Shown here: positions 1 through 6,276 of the stretch, in pieces
How positions within the stretch are numbered: the stretch's first letter is position 1
Layout: every line of letters begins with the position of its first letter
Source: an uncultured Prevotella sp.
GTDB lineage: Bacteria > Bacteroidota > Bacteroidia > Bacteroidales > Bacteroidaceae
Assembly: GCA_934272845.1 (NCBI GenBank)
Contig: CAKQSF010000027.1
Location: 1-20,124, forward strand
Direction: 5' to 3'
DNA length: 20,124 nt
Notes under the pieces: generated by a model
The model's input: only the letters and a program-made list of their open reading frames with translations
The model's database searches: none
Told to the model about the DNA's origin: nothing
Program-made: the position numbers and the translations under genes

Positions 1-1
1 T

Positions 2-70
2 GCAAAAGTACTAGCAATTTTCGAGAAACAAGCATTATCTATCAAAGAATCAAACACAGGGTTTTACTAG
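2..70 (+). CDS. C-terminal end of an unknown protein (cut by window start)
   Basis: Frame 2 is open from the window edge and reads AKVLAIFEKQALSIKESNTG followed by FY. It ends in tandem stops TAG-TGA (68-73). The composition looks like a real helical protein tail. The next gene starts 7 bases after the first stop, so the two probably share a transcript. Too little remains to name a function; it may belong to the same mobile region as its neighbours. An unrelated open frame cannot be excluded. Confidence 0.4.
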   Translation, partial: AKVLAIFEKQALSIKESNTGFY

Positions 71-76
71 TGACCC

Positions 77-406
77 ATGGAAAGGATAAAGTTAACAAAG
101 AGAGAGAAATATATGCTGCTTGCATTAAGAGACGGCAAAGAAGACTATTTCCGTAAGAAGTATGGTGAACACTATTACCAATGTGCTTTATATGGTCTTG
201 CGTCACATCGGTTAATAAGAATAGCCAAAGTAGAAGGCGGTCGTGTAGAGTCTGCAGGTATCAGTGCATACGGTCATTATTATCTACAATCAAACCCATC
301 TTTGAGCAATCCTGTAGACTGGCAACGTATCGGTTTTGTGGTGTTCATGCTGCTATGCAATGTTTTCTGTGTTAGTGCTCTCGTAATAAAAATTTTTATA
401 AAATAA
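77..406 (+). CDS. Small protein with DNA-binding-like N-terminus and C-terminal membrane segment, unknown function
   Basis: A 109-residue protein. Residues 1-70 are charged and amphipathic (LTKREKYMLLALRDG near the start, then HRLIRIAKVEGGRVESAGISAYGHYYL), which resembles a winged-helix fold. Residues about 85-107 are a single hydrophobic segment, so it is probably tail-anchored in the inner membrane. The ATG lies 7 bases after the previous stop pair with no clear ribosome binding site, as is common in Bacteroidota, and coupling to the upstream gene is likely. A degraded relative of its first ~20 residues is visible at 1718-1807, which suggests a family carried by this mobile region. I do not recognise a named family. 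It converges with the MuF-toxin remnant, so it could be imagined as a partner, but nothing in the sequence shows that. Confidence 0.6.
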   Translation: MERIKLTKREKYMLLALRDGKEDYFRKKYGEHYYQCALYGLASHRLIRIAKVEGGRVESAGISAYGHYYLQSNPSLSNPVDWQRIGFVVFMLLCNVFCVSALVIKIFIK

Positions 407-448
407 CCAAATAAAACAAGGGGTCTAAAATTGCCATAATAATTAAGT

Positions 449-468
449 CTATTTTTGACTATTTTTGA
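449..468. repeat. Tandem 10-bp direct repeat
   Basis: CTATTTTTGA occurs twice back to back in the gap after the small membrane gene. Nothing else was recognised between 407 and 506. It may be chance in AT-rich DNA or part of a recombination site. Confidence 0.35.
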
Positions 469-506
469 CCACTCAAAATATCGCTTCATAAATAGTATTA
501 GTGCGC

Positions 507-536
507 AACCATTTTGCTGACGTCAGCAAAATGGTT
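507..536. repeat. Perfect 30-bp palindrome
   Basis: Two 15-base arms with no spacer, centred on GACGTC: the left arm is AACCATTTTGCTGAC and the right arm is its exact reverse complement. AGTGCG occurs as a direct repeat just outside it (500-505 and 546-551). No T-run follows on either side, so it is not a standard intrinsic terminator. It may be a protein-binding or recombination site, or one copy of a genome-wide palindromic repeat. Confidence 0.85.
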
Positions 537-595
537 CTCTACGCCAGTGCGTCCATAATAGCCATGCTTTCCTTATATTTTTTTTGCTTATATTT

Positions 596-626
596 TTTGC
601 AATTTCAAAATAAATTCGTAATTTTG
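596..626 (+). promoter_or_regulatory. Bacteroidota-type promoter reading into the toxin gene's 3' end
   Basis: TTTG (596-599), 19-base spacer, TAATTTTG (619-626). This matches the TTTG / TAnnTTTG consensus of the Bacteroidota primary sigma factor. Transcription would start near 633. No plausible protein gene follows on this strand before a hairpin with a T-run at 676-715. Confidence 0.5.
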
Positions 627-632
627 CAGTGC

Positions 633-715
633 AACAGAGTGGAAACCTATTTAGGGAGTGCCGTCTGTTGTTCGGTATCGGCAAGAGTAGTGTTATTCTT
701 GCCGATATGTTTTTA
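633..715 (+). ncRNA. Candidate ~80-nt small RNA, antisense to the toxin gene's 3' end
   Basis: Bounded by the promoter at 596-626 and the hairpin/T-run at 676-715. The 5' part can form a stem CAACAG (632-637) with CTGTTG (665-670), enclosing CCTA/TAGG (648-651/654-657). The 3' part is the terminator hairpin. From 693 on, the transcript is complementary to the last codons and stop of the MuF-toxin remnant. An RNA control element for that gene is possible, as is an unrelated sRNA. Inferred from boundaries and folding only. Confidence 0.35.
676..715 (+). terminator. Hairpin with T-run (plus strand) overlapping the toxin stop codon
   Basis: Arms TATCGGCAAGA (676-686) and TCTTGCCGATA (697-707), 11 perfect pairs with a 10-base loop, followed by TGTTTTT on the plus strand. 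The minus-strand side has no T-run, so it suits plus-strand termination better, though it may also stabilise the 3' end of the minus-strand gene whose stop (693-695) lies in the loop. Confidence 0.6.
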
Positions 716-1700
716 TAATTTTATCTTTAGACATGAATATAATTTGCGCAAACTTCTTCCATTGACTACCTCCATTTTTTTTGAGTCCTTCATATTTATC
801 TATACCACCAAAAATATCGTATACAGTATTATAATCGGGCATAAAAACTATTGCGACCTCTGTTTCTTTCTTAGAAGCACAATGTTTTAGCGCATTTCGT
901 ATATTATTTGCAGTACCAGTTTCTGCTCCTGCAATTTCCATTAACAAGCCATTCCATGTCCCCTCTGTATTTTTTTTATTCTGTACCGTATGGTCTTCTT
1001 TTTCTAATACAACAGCATTTCCTGCATTGTAGCCAATTTTTTGTACAGTTGTCTCATACCAACCTTTATTTTTGTCTATATTATGCTCAATGTGAGTTGC
1101 CATAAATCCACCACCAACTTCATCAAATATAACATCTTTGTAATTGTTATCATTTTTATACTTGTTATAAAGAGTTCTGCGTGTCTCTATTTTTGCAGCA
1201 CGCTCAATAATATCCTTGTTATCCTGTAGAAAATACGGCAGGGTCTTTGTTTTTGCTATGCGGTCTTTGTTTCTGTCTACCCATGTGTTAAACTGCTTAG
1301 GCAATGCCTCCACAGTGCCTTTGAACCTGTACCCTTTGCGTTCCTCGTCCGTCATGCGTGCCCACTTGTTCACTTCGCTGCGGTCTGCCATTTTAGGAGT
1401 AGCGAAGCAACGGCAGAATGGATGCCAACCAACAAACTTAAAGTCTTTTGGGTACACACCAGAGAGTTCATCGCAGATGTCAACGATTGGGTGGTTATTC
1501 GACAAACCTATCTCCGTACCAATGACAAACGGCATTTCCTCCCACTGGGCGTAGTCAGCGGAGCGGTACGCCATATTGTTCTCCGTCACAGTCATGCGGA
1601 GAGCATTCTTGTATGAGGAACGGTACACACCCTGCCCTGGGTGATACGCTGCCGCTGCCTTGCTCAGGCGAAGAATACCGTCCTTGCCTTCATAAAACAT
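693..1700 (-). CDS. 5'-truncated phage MuF-like head protein with nuclease-toxin-like C-terminus
   Basis: The open frame gives about 335 residues from the first plausible ATG (MFYEGKDG, 1700); it extends to a TTG at 1727. In the numbering from the TTG, residues ~11-115 match the C-terminal part of Mu protein F-like minor head proteins, ending in the hallmark GWHPFCRCFATP (His102, Cys105, Cys107). The larger N-terminal part of MuF is absent. Residues ~200-340 form a separate domain (THIEHN, TEGTWNGLLMEIAGAETG, NNIRNALKHC, EVAIVFMP) resembling the CdiA-CT/PBECR RNase-like toxins known to be fused to MuF in temperate phages. The frame ends at a TAA inside a hairpin loop. No immunity-like gene follows on the same strand. 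Homology stops close to a fragment of another gene at 1718, so the truncation looks like a recombination junction. The family assignment is by motif; the exact toxin class is less certain. Confidence 0.65.
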   Translation of the reverse strand: MFYEGKDGILRLSKAAAAYHPGQGVYRSSYKNALRMTVTENNMAYRSADYAQWEEMPFVIGTEIGLSNNHPIVDICDELSGVYPKDFKFVGWHPFCRCFATPKMADRSEVNKWARMTDEERKGYRFKGTVEALPKQFNTWVDRNKDRIAKTKTLPYFLQDNKDIIERAAKIETRRTLYNKYKNDNNYKDVIFDEVGGGFMATHIEHNIDKNKGWYETTVQKIGYNAGNAVVLEKEDHTVQNKKNTEGTWNGLLMEIAGAETGTANNIRNALKHCASKKETEVAIVFMPDYNTVYDIFGGIDKYEGLKKNGGSQWKKFAQIIFMSKDKIIKTYRQE

Positions 1701-1717
1701 ACAGCATGTAAAAAATA

Positions 1718-1807
1718 TAGTTAACAAAAGACGAAAAAATACTTATTCGAGCGTTGCAAGAAGGCGAGACTGATACGCCTCTGCTTACTGATGGTGCAAA
1801 ATAATAG
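1718..1807 (+). pseudogene. Degenerate fragment resembling the N-terminus of the small protein at 77-406
   Basis: The frame reads LTKDEKILIRALQEGETDTP then LLTDGAK and tandem stops TAA-TAG (1802-1807). The start of the small protein at 77-406 reads IKLTKREKYMLLALRDGKED. The DNA is also close: ATATAGTTAACAAAAGA here against ATAAAGTTAACAAAAGA there, with the AAG codon now TAG. There is no start codon, and the tail differs. It is best read as the broken remnant of a paralogue. From 1808 to 1872 I see nothing but AT-rich sequence. Confidence 0.45.
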
Positions 1808-1872
1808 AAACAATACTTTTTGTCTTTAGTTTTATTAGTTATCTTGAAAAAGTTTTGCTCTTATCAAAATAA

Positions 1873-2071
1873 TAAGTAAGTGTTCAAAATTATTTTTATA
1901 TTTAATATAGGCTATTTGGATGCAGATGTTTTCTCTGTTTGAGGGAACAATGTAATCATTGTGACTGAAAACAGAGGAAGCAGATGCGCCAAAGAGACTG
2001 TATTAAATATAATTTCAGAAATAAAAATGTTCACTTACTGATATATATAAATAATTTTGAATACTTACTTA
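1873..2071 (+). mobile_element. MITE-like element, copy 1 (complete, ~195 bp)
   Basis: Bounded by TA on both sides (1873-1874 and 2070-2071). The left end AGTAAGTGTTCAAAATTATT (1875-1894) is inverted at the right end (2050-2069) with one mismatch. A further inverted CACTTACT sits at 2032-2039. Inside, the sequence folds back: TATTTAATATAG with CTGTATTAAATA, then TTTGG/CCAAA, GCA/TGC, TTCTCTGTTT/AAACAGAGGA, and an apical ACAATG-TAAT-CATTGT hairpin. GCAGATG occurs on both sides. It has no coding capacity. 1874-2018 matches copy 3 at 144 of 145 bases. TA flanks fit IS630/Tc1-mariner-type target duplication, so it may be mobilised in trans. Confidence 0.7.
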
Positions 2072-2101
2072 AGTAAATTTATATCCAAATAAGATACAAC
2101 T

Positions 2102-2685
2102 ATGGAGACTGTATTAGACCATAACATAACGCCTGAATTAACTCTAAAATGGCGTGGGTTAGTGCCGCATATTGTGAGGTGATAGATGTTGACGAAAATA
2201 AACAGGCACAGGAAAGACTAGGCATCCCCGTAGGCTTTAGGGTGGGATGACGCTTCAGAGAGTAATGTGCCTGAGAAGGTAATGCCATTCTCTGAAGGAT
2301 TGAACGTAAGTTGCATATCTGGAGCATACCAAGGCGTGCGTATGACTATGTCCATTTTCTATTCGGGACTCAGACTTCTTCCGCGCCAACGTTTAGGATA
2401 ATAAAGGAAGGAGTGCCTTTAGAGGACGCCTCACCTTTACTGACGTGGCAGATAGACCTTAGTGAACGGAACGACATAAAGGAAACTATGGTTGATGTGT
2501 TTAAAACACTGATACCCCCAACGTCAGTACCATACAAGATGTTTTAAAATGTAGCATGGGAGAACAATAATATTCCTACCGACGAAGTCTACTTTCTGAG
2601 CACTGGGGGGAAGACTTATTCGTTTAGTTATAATCCTGATATGCTCACAGAGTATGTATACCAGATATATACGGTGAAGAAGTAG
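2102..2685 (+). pseudogene. Frameshifted pseudogene of unknown function
   Basis: Good coding sequence is spread over shifting frames. METVLDHNITPELTLKWRGL starts at 2102. The frame from 2149 reads MAWVSAAYCEVIDVDENK to a TGA at 2248. The next frame reads DDASESNVPEKVMPFSEGLN to about 2335. The earlier frame then resumes with DYVHFLFGTQTSSAPTFRII, meets an in-frame TAA at 2545, and continues NVAWENNNIPTDEVYFLSTG to a TAG at 2683-2685. Joined, the pieces give a roughly 190-residue soluble protein that I do not recognise. It begins beside the MITE end, and GAGACTGTATTA (2105-2116) is also present inside that element. From 2686 to 2772 nothing was recognised. Confidence 0.6.
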
Positions 2686-2772
2686 TGGGGGTGTAAGCGT
2701 AAAGGTTATAAAAGTAGTGTTGCGCCATTACTCGTCATGTGTGAAATGGTAGAAGACACGAGAATGTATAGA

Positions 2773-2816
2773 TAGAAAAAAATATCGCCTGGCTTCTCAA
2801 AAGAAGTCGGGCGATA
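2773..2816 (-). terminator. Intrinsic terminator of the mre operon
   Basis: Arms 2783-2797 and 2802-2816 (TATCGCCTGGCTTCT with AGAAGTCGGGCGATA), 15 pairs including two G-T wobbles and a CAAA loop. On the minus strand it is followed by TATTTTTTTC. It lies just past the mrdA stop at 2835 and closes the operon. Confidence 0.85.
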
Positions 2817-2834
2817 ATATTTATAAAACTCACA

Positions 2835-4682
2835 TTATCTATTCTGTGCTCCATAGCCTATTCTACGCTTCTGGAAGTCAGCGGCACGGCGTTCAGAGTT
2901 AGGCGATAGCTTGCCTGTGAGGTATTTCTCAATCATTAGTCCACCGATAGGAACACCGTATTCGGCACCGAAGCCACCATTTTCTACGTATACCGCAATA
3001 GCAATCTTCGGGTTGTCCATTGGTGCGAATCCCATGAACACGGAGTGATCCTGACCACGGTTCTGCGCTGTACCCGTCTTACCACAGACAAGGTAGTCCG
3101 CACGGTTAAGGGCTTTACACGTTCCTTTTATTACGGAAGAGCGCATGCCTGCCACAACCCAGTCGTAAGCGGAACGAGACGCCATTGTGTAATGCTTGTT
3201 CGTGAACGCAGTATCAAGCGGTTCTCCTTCTACCTTCTTTACTACATGCGGTGTAATGTAATAGCCTCTGTTGGCTATCGTAGCCCCAAGATTGGCTATC
3301 TGCAGCGGTGTAAGGTTCACCTCACCCTGTCCTATGGAGATGGAAATGACGGTAAGACCATTCCATGAGCCTTTATAGGCATTGTCATAGTAATCTCCGT
3401 TTGGTATCAAGCCACGCTTTTCGCCAGGCAAGTCAATGCCAAGGCGGTAACCGAAGCCCATGGAGACCATGTAGTCACGCCACTTGTTCATTGCGATACG
3501 TGGTTTTCCATACTTAGAACGGTTGCCTATCATGTAGTAAAGTCCCCAGCAGAAGTAACCGTTACATGACGTGGAGATGGCGTCGACGAGTGCAAGCGGT
3601 GATGCATGACCGTGACATCCCACGTGGAGTCCGCGGTAAGAGAAGCCATGGTTACAGGGGAACATTGTATGTGGGGTGATAATTCCTTCTGTAAGATAGG
3701 TCAACGCCTGCGTGGTCTTGAATGTTGAGCCTGGTGGATACTGTCCCATTATACTTCTGTTTAGCAATGGCTTCCACGGATTTTGCTGCAGCGCCAAGTG
3801 GTTCTTGCCTCGTCTGCGTCCTGTCATGATGCGAGGGTCGTATGTAGGTGATGACACCATGCACAACACTTCACCCGTAGACGGCTCTATAGCGACGATA
3901 CTTCCTATCTTTCCCTCTAACAAACGCTCACCCAGAGCCTGAAGACCTATGTCGATTGACAGTGTGAGCGACTTGCCCGCCACTGGTTTCTGGTCCAGTT
4001 TGCCATTTTGATAGCGACCTTTTATACGACCACGAGCATCACGAAGCAATATCTGCATTCCCTTAACACCACGCAATTGCTTCTCATAGTATCGCTCTAC
4101 GCCTAACTTTCCGATATAGTCACCACGGCTGTAGTAATCATCGTCTTCTATATCGCCTTGTGATACCTCGGCCACATCGCCTAAGACATGGGCTGCATAA
4201 GGGTATTGGTACTGGCGAATGGTTCGCTTCTGTATGTAGAAACCTGGAAAACGGAAGAGTTTTTCACGAAAAGCCGATGAACCGAGTTCGTCTAATTGAG
4301 TCATAAAGACTTGCTGGGTATAGCGGGAATAACCTGGATTTTTATTACGATCTTTTATCTCCGCCATTCGCTTTATAAAGTACTCCTTTGTTATGCCGAG
4401 TGCCTCACACATCTCTAGTGTGTCAAGGCCTCCCTCTGTCTCATTCATTACCACCATAAGGTCATACGAAGGCTGGTTATATACGAGCAACTTCTGGTTG
4501 CGATCGTATATAACTCCACGCGCTGGATACTCCACTTTCTTCAGAAAAGCATTGGAGTCGGCACTCTTTCTGTAGTCATCGCTCATGATTTGCAGCATGA
4601 ACAGCCTTATGATATACACCACAACGATGAATATCGCAATGCCACTGATGACGTAACGTCTATTTGAGAGTTCTGATAACAT
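2835..4682 (-). CDS. mrdA: Penicillin-binding protein 2 (peptidoglycan D,D-transpeptidase)
   Basis: A 615-residue inner-membrane protein that crosslinks peptidoglycan during lateral wall growth with the Rod complex (MreBCD, RodA). One N-terminal membrane helix (about 12-32) is followed by the pedestal domain with the PARGVIYDRN motif (53-62). The transpeptidase domain has all three active-site motifs: S319-TF-K322, S372-C-N374 and KTG (535-537). Length is normal for the family. It is the last gene of the mre operon, 87 bases after mreD; the intervening sequence shows nothing notable. The rodA gene that commonly follows in Bacteroidota is missing here; a terminator comes instead. The ATG at 4682 gives a standard short cytoplasmic tail. 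Confidence 0.96.
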   Translation of the reverse strand: MLSELSNRRYVISGIAIFIVVVYIIRLFMLQIMSDDYRKSADSNAFLKKVEYPARGVIYDRNQKLLVYNQPSYDLMVVMNETEGGLDTLEMCEALGITKEYFIKRMAEIKDRNKNPGYSRYTQQVFMTQLDELGSSAFREKLFRFPGFYIQKRTIRQYQYPYAAHVLGDVAEVSQGDIEDDDYYSRGDYIGKLGVERYYEKQLRGVKGMQILLRDARGRIKGRYQNGKLDQKPVAGKSLTLSIDIGLQALGERLLEGKIGSIVAIEPSTGEVLCMVSSPTYDPRIMTGRRRGKNHLALQQNPWKPLLNRSIMGQYPPGSTFKTTQALTYLTEGIITPHTMFPCNHGFSYRGLHVGCHGHASPLALVDAISTSCNGYFCWGLYYMIGNRSKYGKPRIAMNKWRDYMVSMGFGYRLGIDLPGEKRGLIPNGDYYDNAYKGSWNGLTVISISIGQGEVNLTPLQIANLGATIANRGYYITPHVVKKVEGEPLDTAFTNKHYTMASRSAYDWVVAGMRSSVIKGTCKALNRADYLVCGKTGTAQNRGQDHSVFMGFAPMDNPKIAIAVYVENGGFGAEYGVPIGGLMIEKYLTGKLSPNSERRAADFQKRRIGYGAQNR

Positions 4683-4769
4683 TTACTTATGGGGAGTTCT
4701 TTATTTTCTTAATCACTAAGCCTACTTACGCTTTGAACTGGGAAAAAACAGGGAAATGACAATAAGTCT

Positions 4770-5252
4770 TTACCTACGCAGACTGTCGATTGTAATTATT
4801 AACAACAACGTAAGTACCAGACTACCAACTATACTGCCTAACCACATAAGCCAATCTGCAAATGAGAAGACCTCAAGAGTGAAGAATGTGATGCAGTATA
4901 TCAACGTTAAGAAGAAGGAATATGACAGGAATGTGCCAAACCCCATGTTAGCAATAGATGGGCGAAACGCTGGGTCGTCCTCTTTCTTTAGATAAAGTTC
5001 CAACAGATATGGCTGCAAAAAGCCTACGAGGGTGAGGGAAGCACATGCTAAACCTGGCGTGTTAGTGAACATGTCTGCCACTAACCCCATGGCGAAACAT
5101 AGCAATAACTGCGCCCAACGAGGATAACCACGCTGTATGAGCAACGGAAGATATACGTAAAGCAAGGGCGTAGCCACTCCAAACACATGTATGTGTTCAA
5201 GGAATAACGCCTGAGCCAGTCCAAAGACTATTATGAGTATTATGTATTGCAT
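4770..5252 (-). CDS. mreD: Rod shape-determining protein MreD
   Basis: A 160-residue, almost wholly hydrophobic protein with about five membrane helices, starting MQYIILIIVFGLAQALFLEH. It carries the conserved GLVADMFTNTPGL-type segment (about 76-88) of MreD proteins. It is an integral part of the Rod elongation complex with MreC, linking the MreB filament to cell-wall synthesis. It starts 27 bases after the mreC stop and is followed by mrdA. Length and position are those expected, and nothing is odd. Identification rests on hydropathy, the short motif and strongly conserved context. Confidence 0.9.
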   Translation of the reverse strand: MQYIILIIVFGLAQALFLEHIHVFGVATPLLYVYLPLLIQRGYPRWAQLLLCFAMGLVADMFTNTPGLACASLTLVGFLQPYLLELYLKKEDDPAFRPSIANMGFGTFLSYSFFLTLIYCITFFTLEVFSFADWLMWLGSIVGSLVLTLLLIITIDSLRR

Positions 5253-5279
5253 ATCGTCGTATGGTTGTTTGTGCTTATG

Positions 5280-6137
5280 TTACTTCTTGTACTTTGTTAG
5301 CGAATCTTGCGCGGCACGTAGCACATTGAGTCTTTCTTGCATTATGGAGTTATCCACTACATATACATCACGCAACTTAGCGAAGTCTGTATACAACTGT
5401 ACCTGTAGCCTGTAAGAAACTCCGTCTGATGAGTTCAGTACATGAATTATCTTACCTACCGCTACGCCTTCTGGGAAGACTGAGGAATATCCAGACGTTA
5501 CTACGCGCTCATAGAGTTTGAAGCGTGCGTGTCTTGGTATGTCATCAACGTACGCCATGTTGCTTTTGCCACCATCCCAATACAGATAACCGAAGTAACC
5601 GCGACGCTCTATCTTACAACTTATGCTTGACTGACTTGACAACACTGGTATCACCACGGAGTAATGCTCACCAGCAAGGTACACAATACCTACCACACCA
5701 CAGCCTGACACCACTCCCATGTCCTTGTGAACACCATCGGCTTCACCTTTATCTATCGTGATAAGGTTATCTTTTTTGCTCACACTATTGCTTACAACCT
5801 TTGCGCTTATCAGTTTATATGGTACTGGATTCTTCAACGGAGCCAATGCGGCAGAGTCCACGCCGCTATGCTCTAACTGCTCAGACAGGTTTCTTACCTG
5901 CTGTTCCAGATAAAGATTGCGACGCGATAACTGATCGTTAATCTTCGTTAGCGAGAAGAACGACTGTACTTTTGCTTCGCCGTCATACACTACCCCCGCC
6001 ATGGTGTTGGCGGTAGACACCCACACCGAACCTTGGTAACTGTTGTTCCTAACGAGCAATACCATGCTGATTACCTCTAGAATGAGGAAAACAAACCAGT
6101 GATAGTGTGACTTTATGAAGTCTAAGAGGTTATGCAT
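5280..6137 (-). CDS. mreC: Rod shape-determining protein MreC
   Basis: A 285-residue bitopic membrane protein. A membrane helix (about 13-29) is followed by a coiled coil (about 60-92, INDQLSRRNLYLEQQVRNLSE-like) and the periplasmic beta-barrel domain (about 105-265) with DNLITIDKGEADGVHKDMGV and the VFPEGVAVGKI segment. It scaffolds MreD and PBP2 and activates transpeptidation during elongation. It lies 139 bases below mreB, a gap that contains an intrinsic terminator, so mreCD-mrdA probably receive less transcript than mreB or use their own promoter. I did not find a convincing promoter in the gap. Start at ATG 6137, giving the usual short N-terminal cytoplasmic tail. Confidence 0.95.
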   Translation of the reverse strand: MHNLLDFIKSHYHWFVFLILEVISMVLLVRNNSYQGSVWVSTANTMAGVVYDGEAKVQSFFSLTKINDQLSRRNLYLEQQVRNLSEQLEHSGVDSAALAPLKNPVPYKLISAKVVSNSVSKKDNLITIDKGEADGVHKDMGVVSGCGVVGIVYLAGEHYSVVIPVLSSQSSISCKIERRGYFGYLYWDGGKSNMAYVDDIPRHARFKLYERVVTSGYSSVFPEGVAVGKIIHVLNSSDGVSYRLQVQLYTDFAKLRDVYVVDNSIMQERLNVLRAAQDSLTKYKK

Positions 6138-6217
6138 AATAGTTCTTTTAGGATGGTTCTATAAATTTACTTTGTTATGTCACTGCAACCGTCCGCTATT
6201 TTCTTATGAACGGTTAC

Positions 6218-6246
6218 AAAAAAAGACGCACTGCAATGGTGCGTCT
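6218..6246 (-). terminator. Intrinsic terminator between mreB and mreC
   Basis: Arms AGACGCAC (6224-6231) and GTGCGTCT (6239-6246), 8 GC-rich pairs with a 7-base loop. On the minus strand it is followed directly by TTTTTTTG. It lies inside the mre operon, 31 bases after the mreB stop, and could lower read-through into mreC. Confidence 0.8.
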
Positions 6247-6276
6247 CCTTGTTACTATTTCGTCGTTTCCCTATTG

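Noticed and set aside
280..489. Minus-strand ORF of 69 codons as a possible immunity gene for the toxin
   Set aside because: It is mostly antisense to the 77-406 gene and starts outside any promoter context; there is no sign of an independent gene.
501..890. Plus-strand ORF of 129 codons
   Set aside because: It overlaps the palindrome, promoter, candidate RNA and the antisense of the MuF-like gene; its composition is not protein-like.
1873..2071. Repeats as a CRISPR array
   Set aside because: Three copies are 8-10 kb apart, about 190 bp long, and have no spacers or cas genes.
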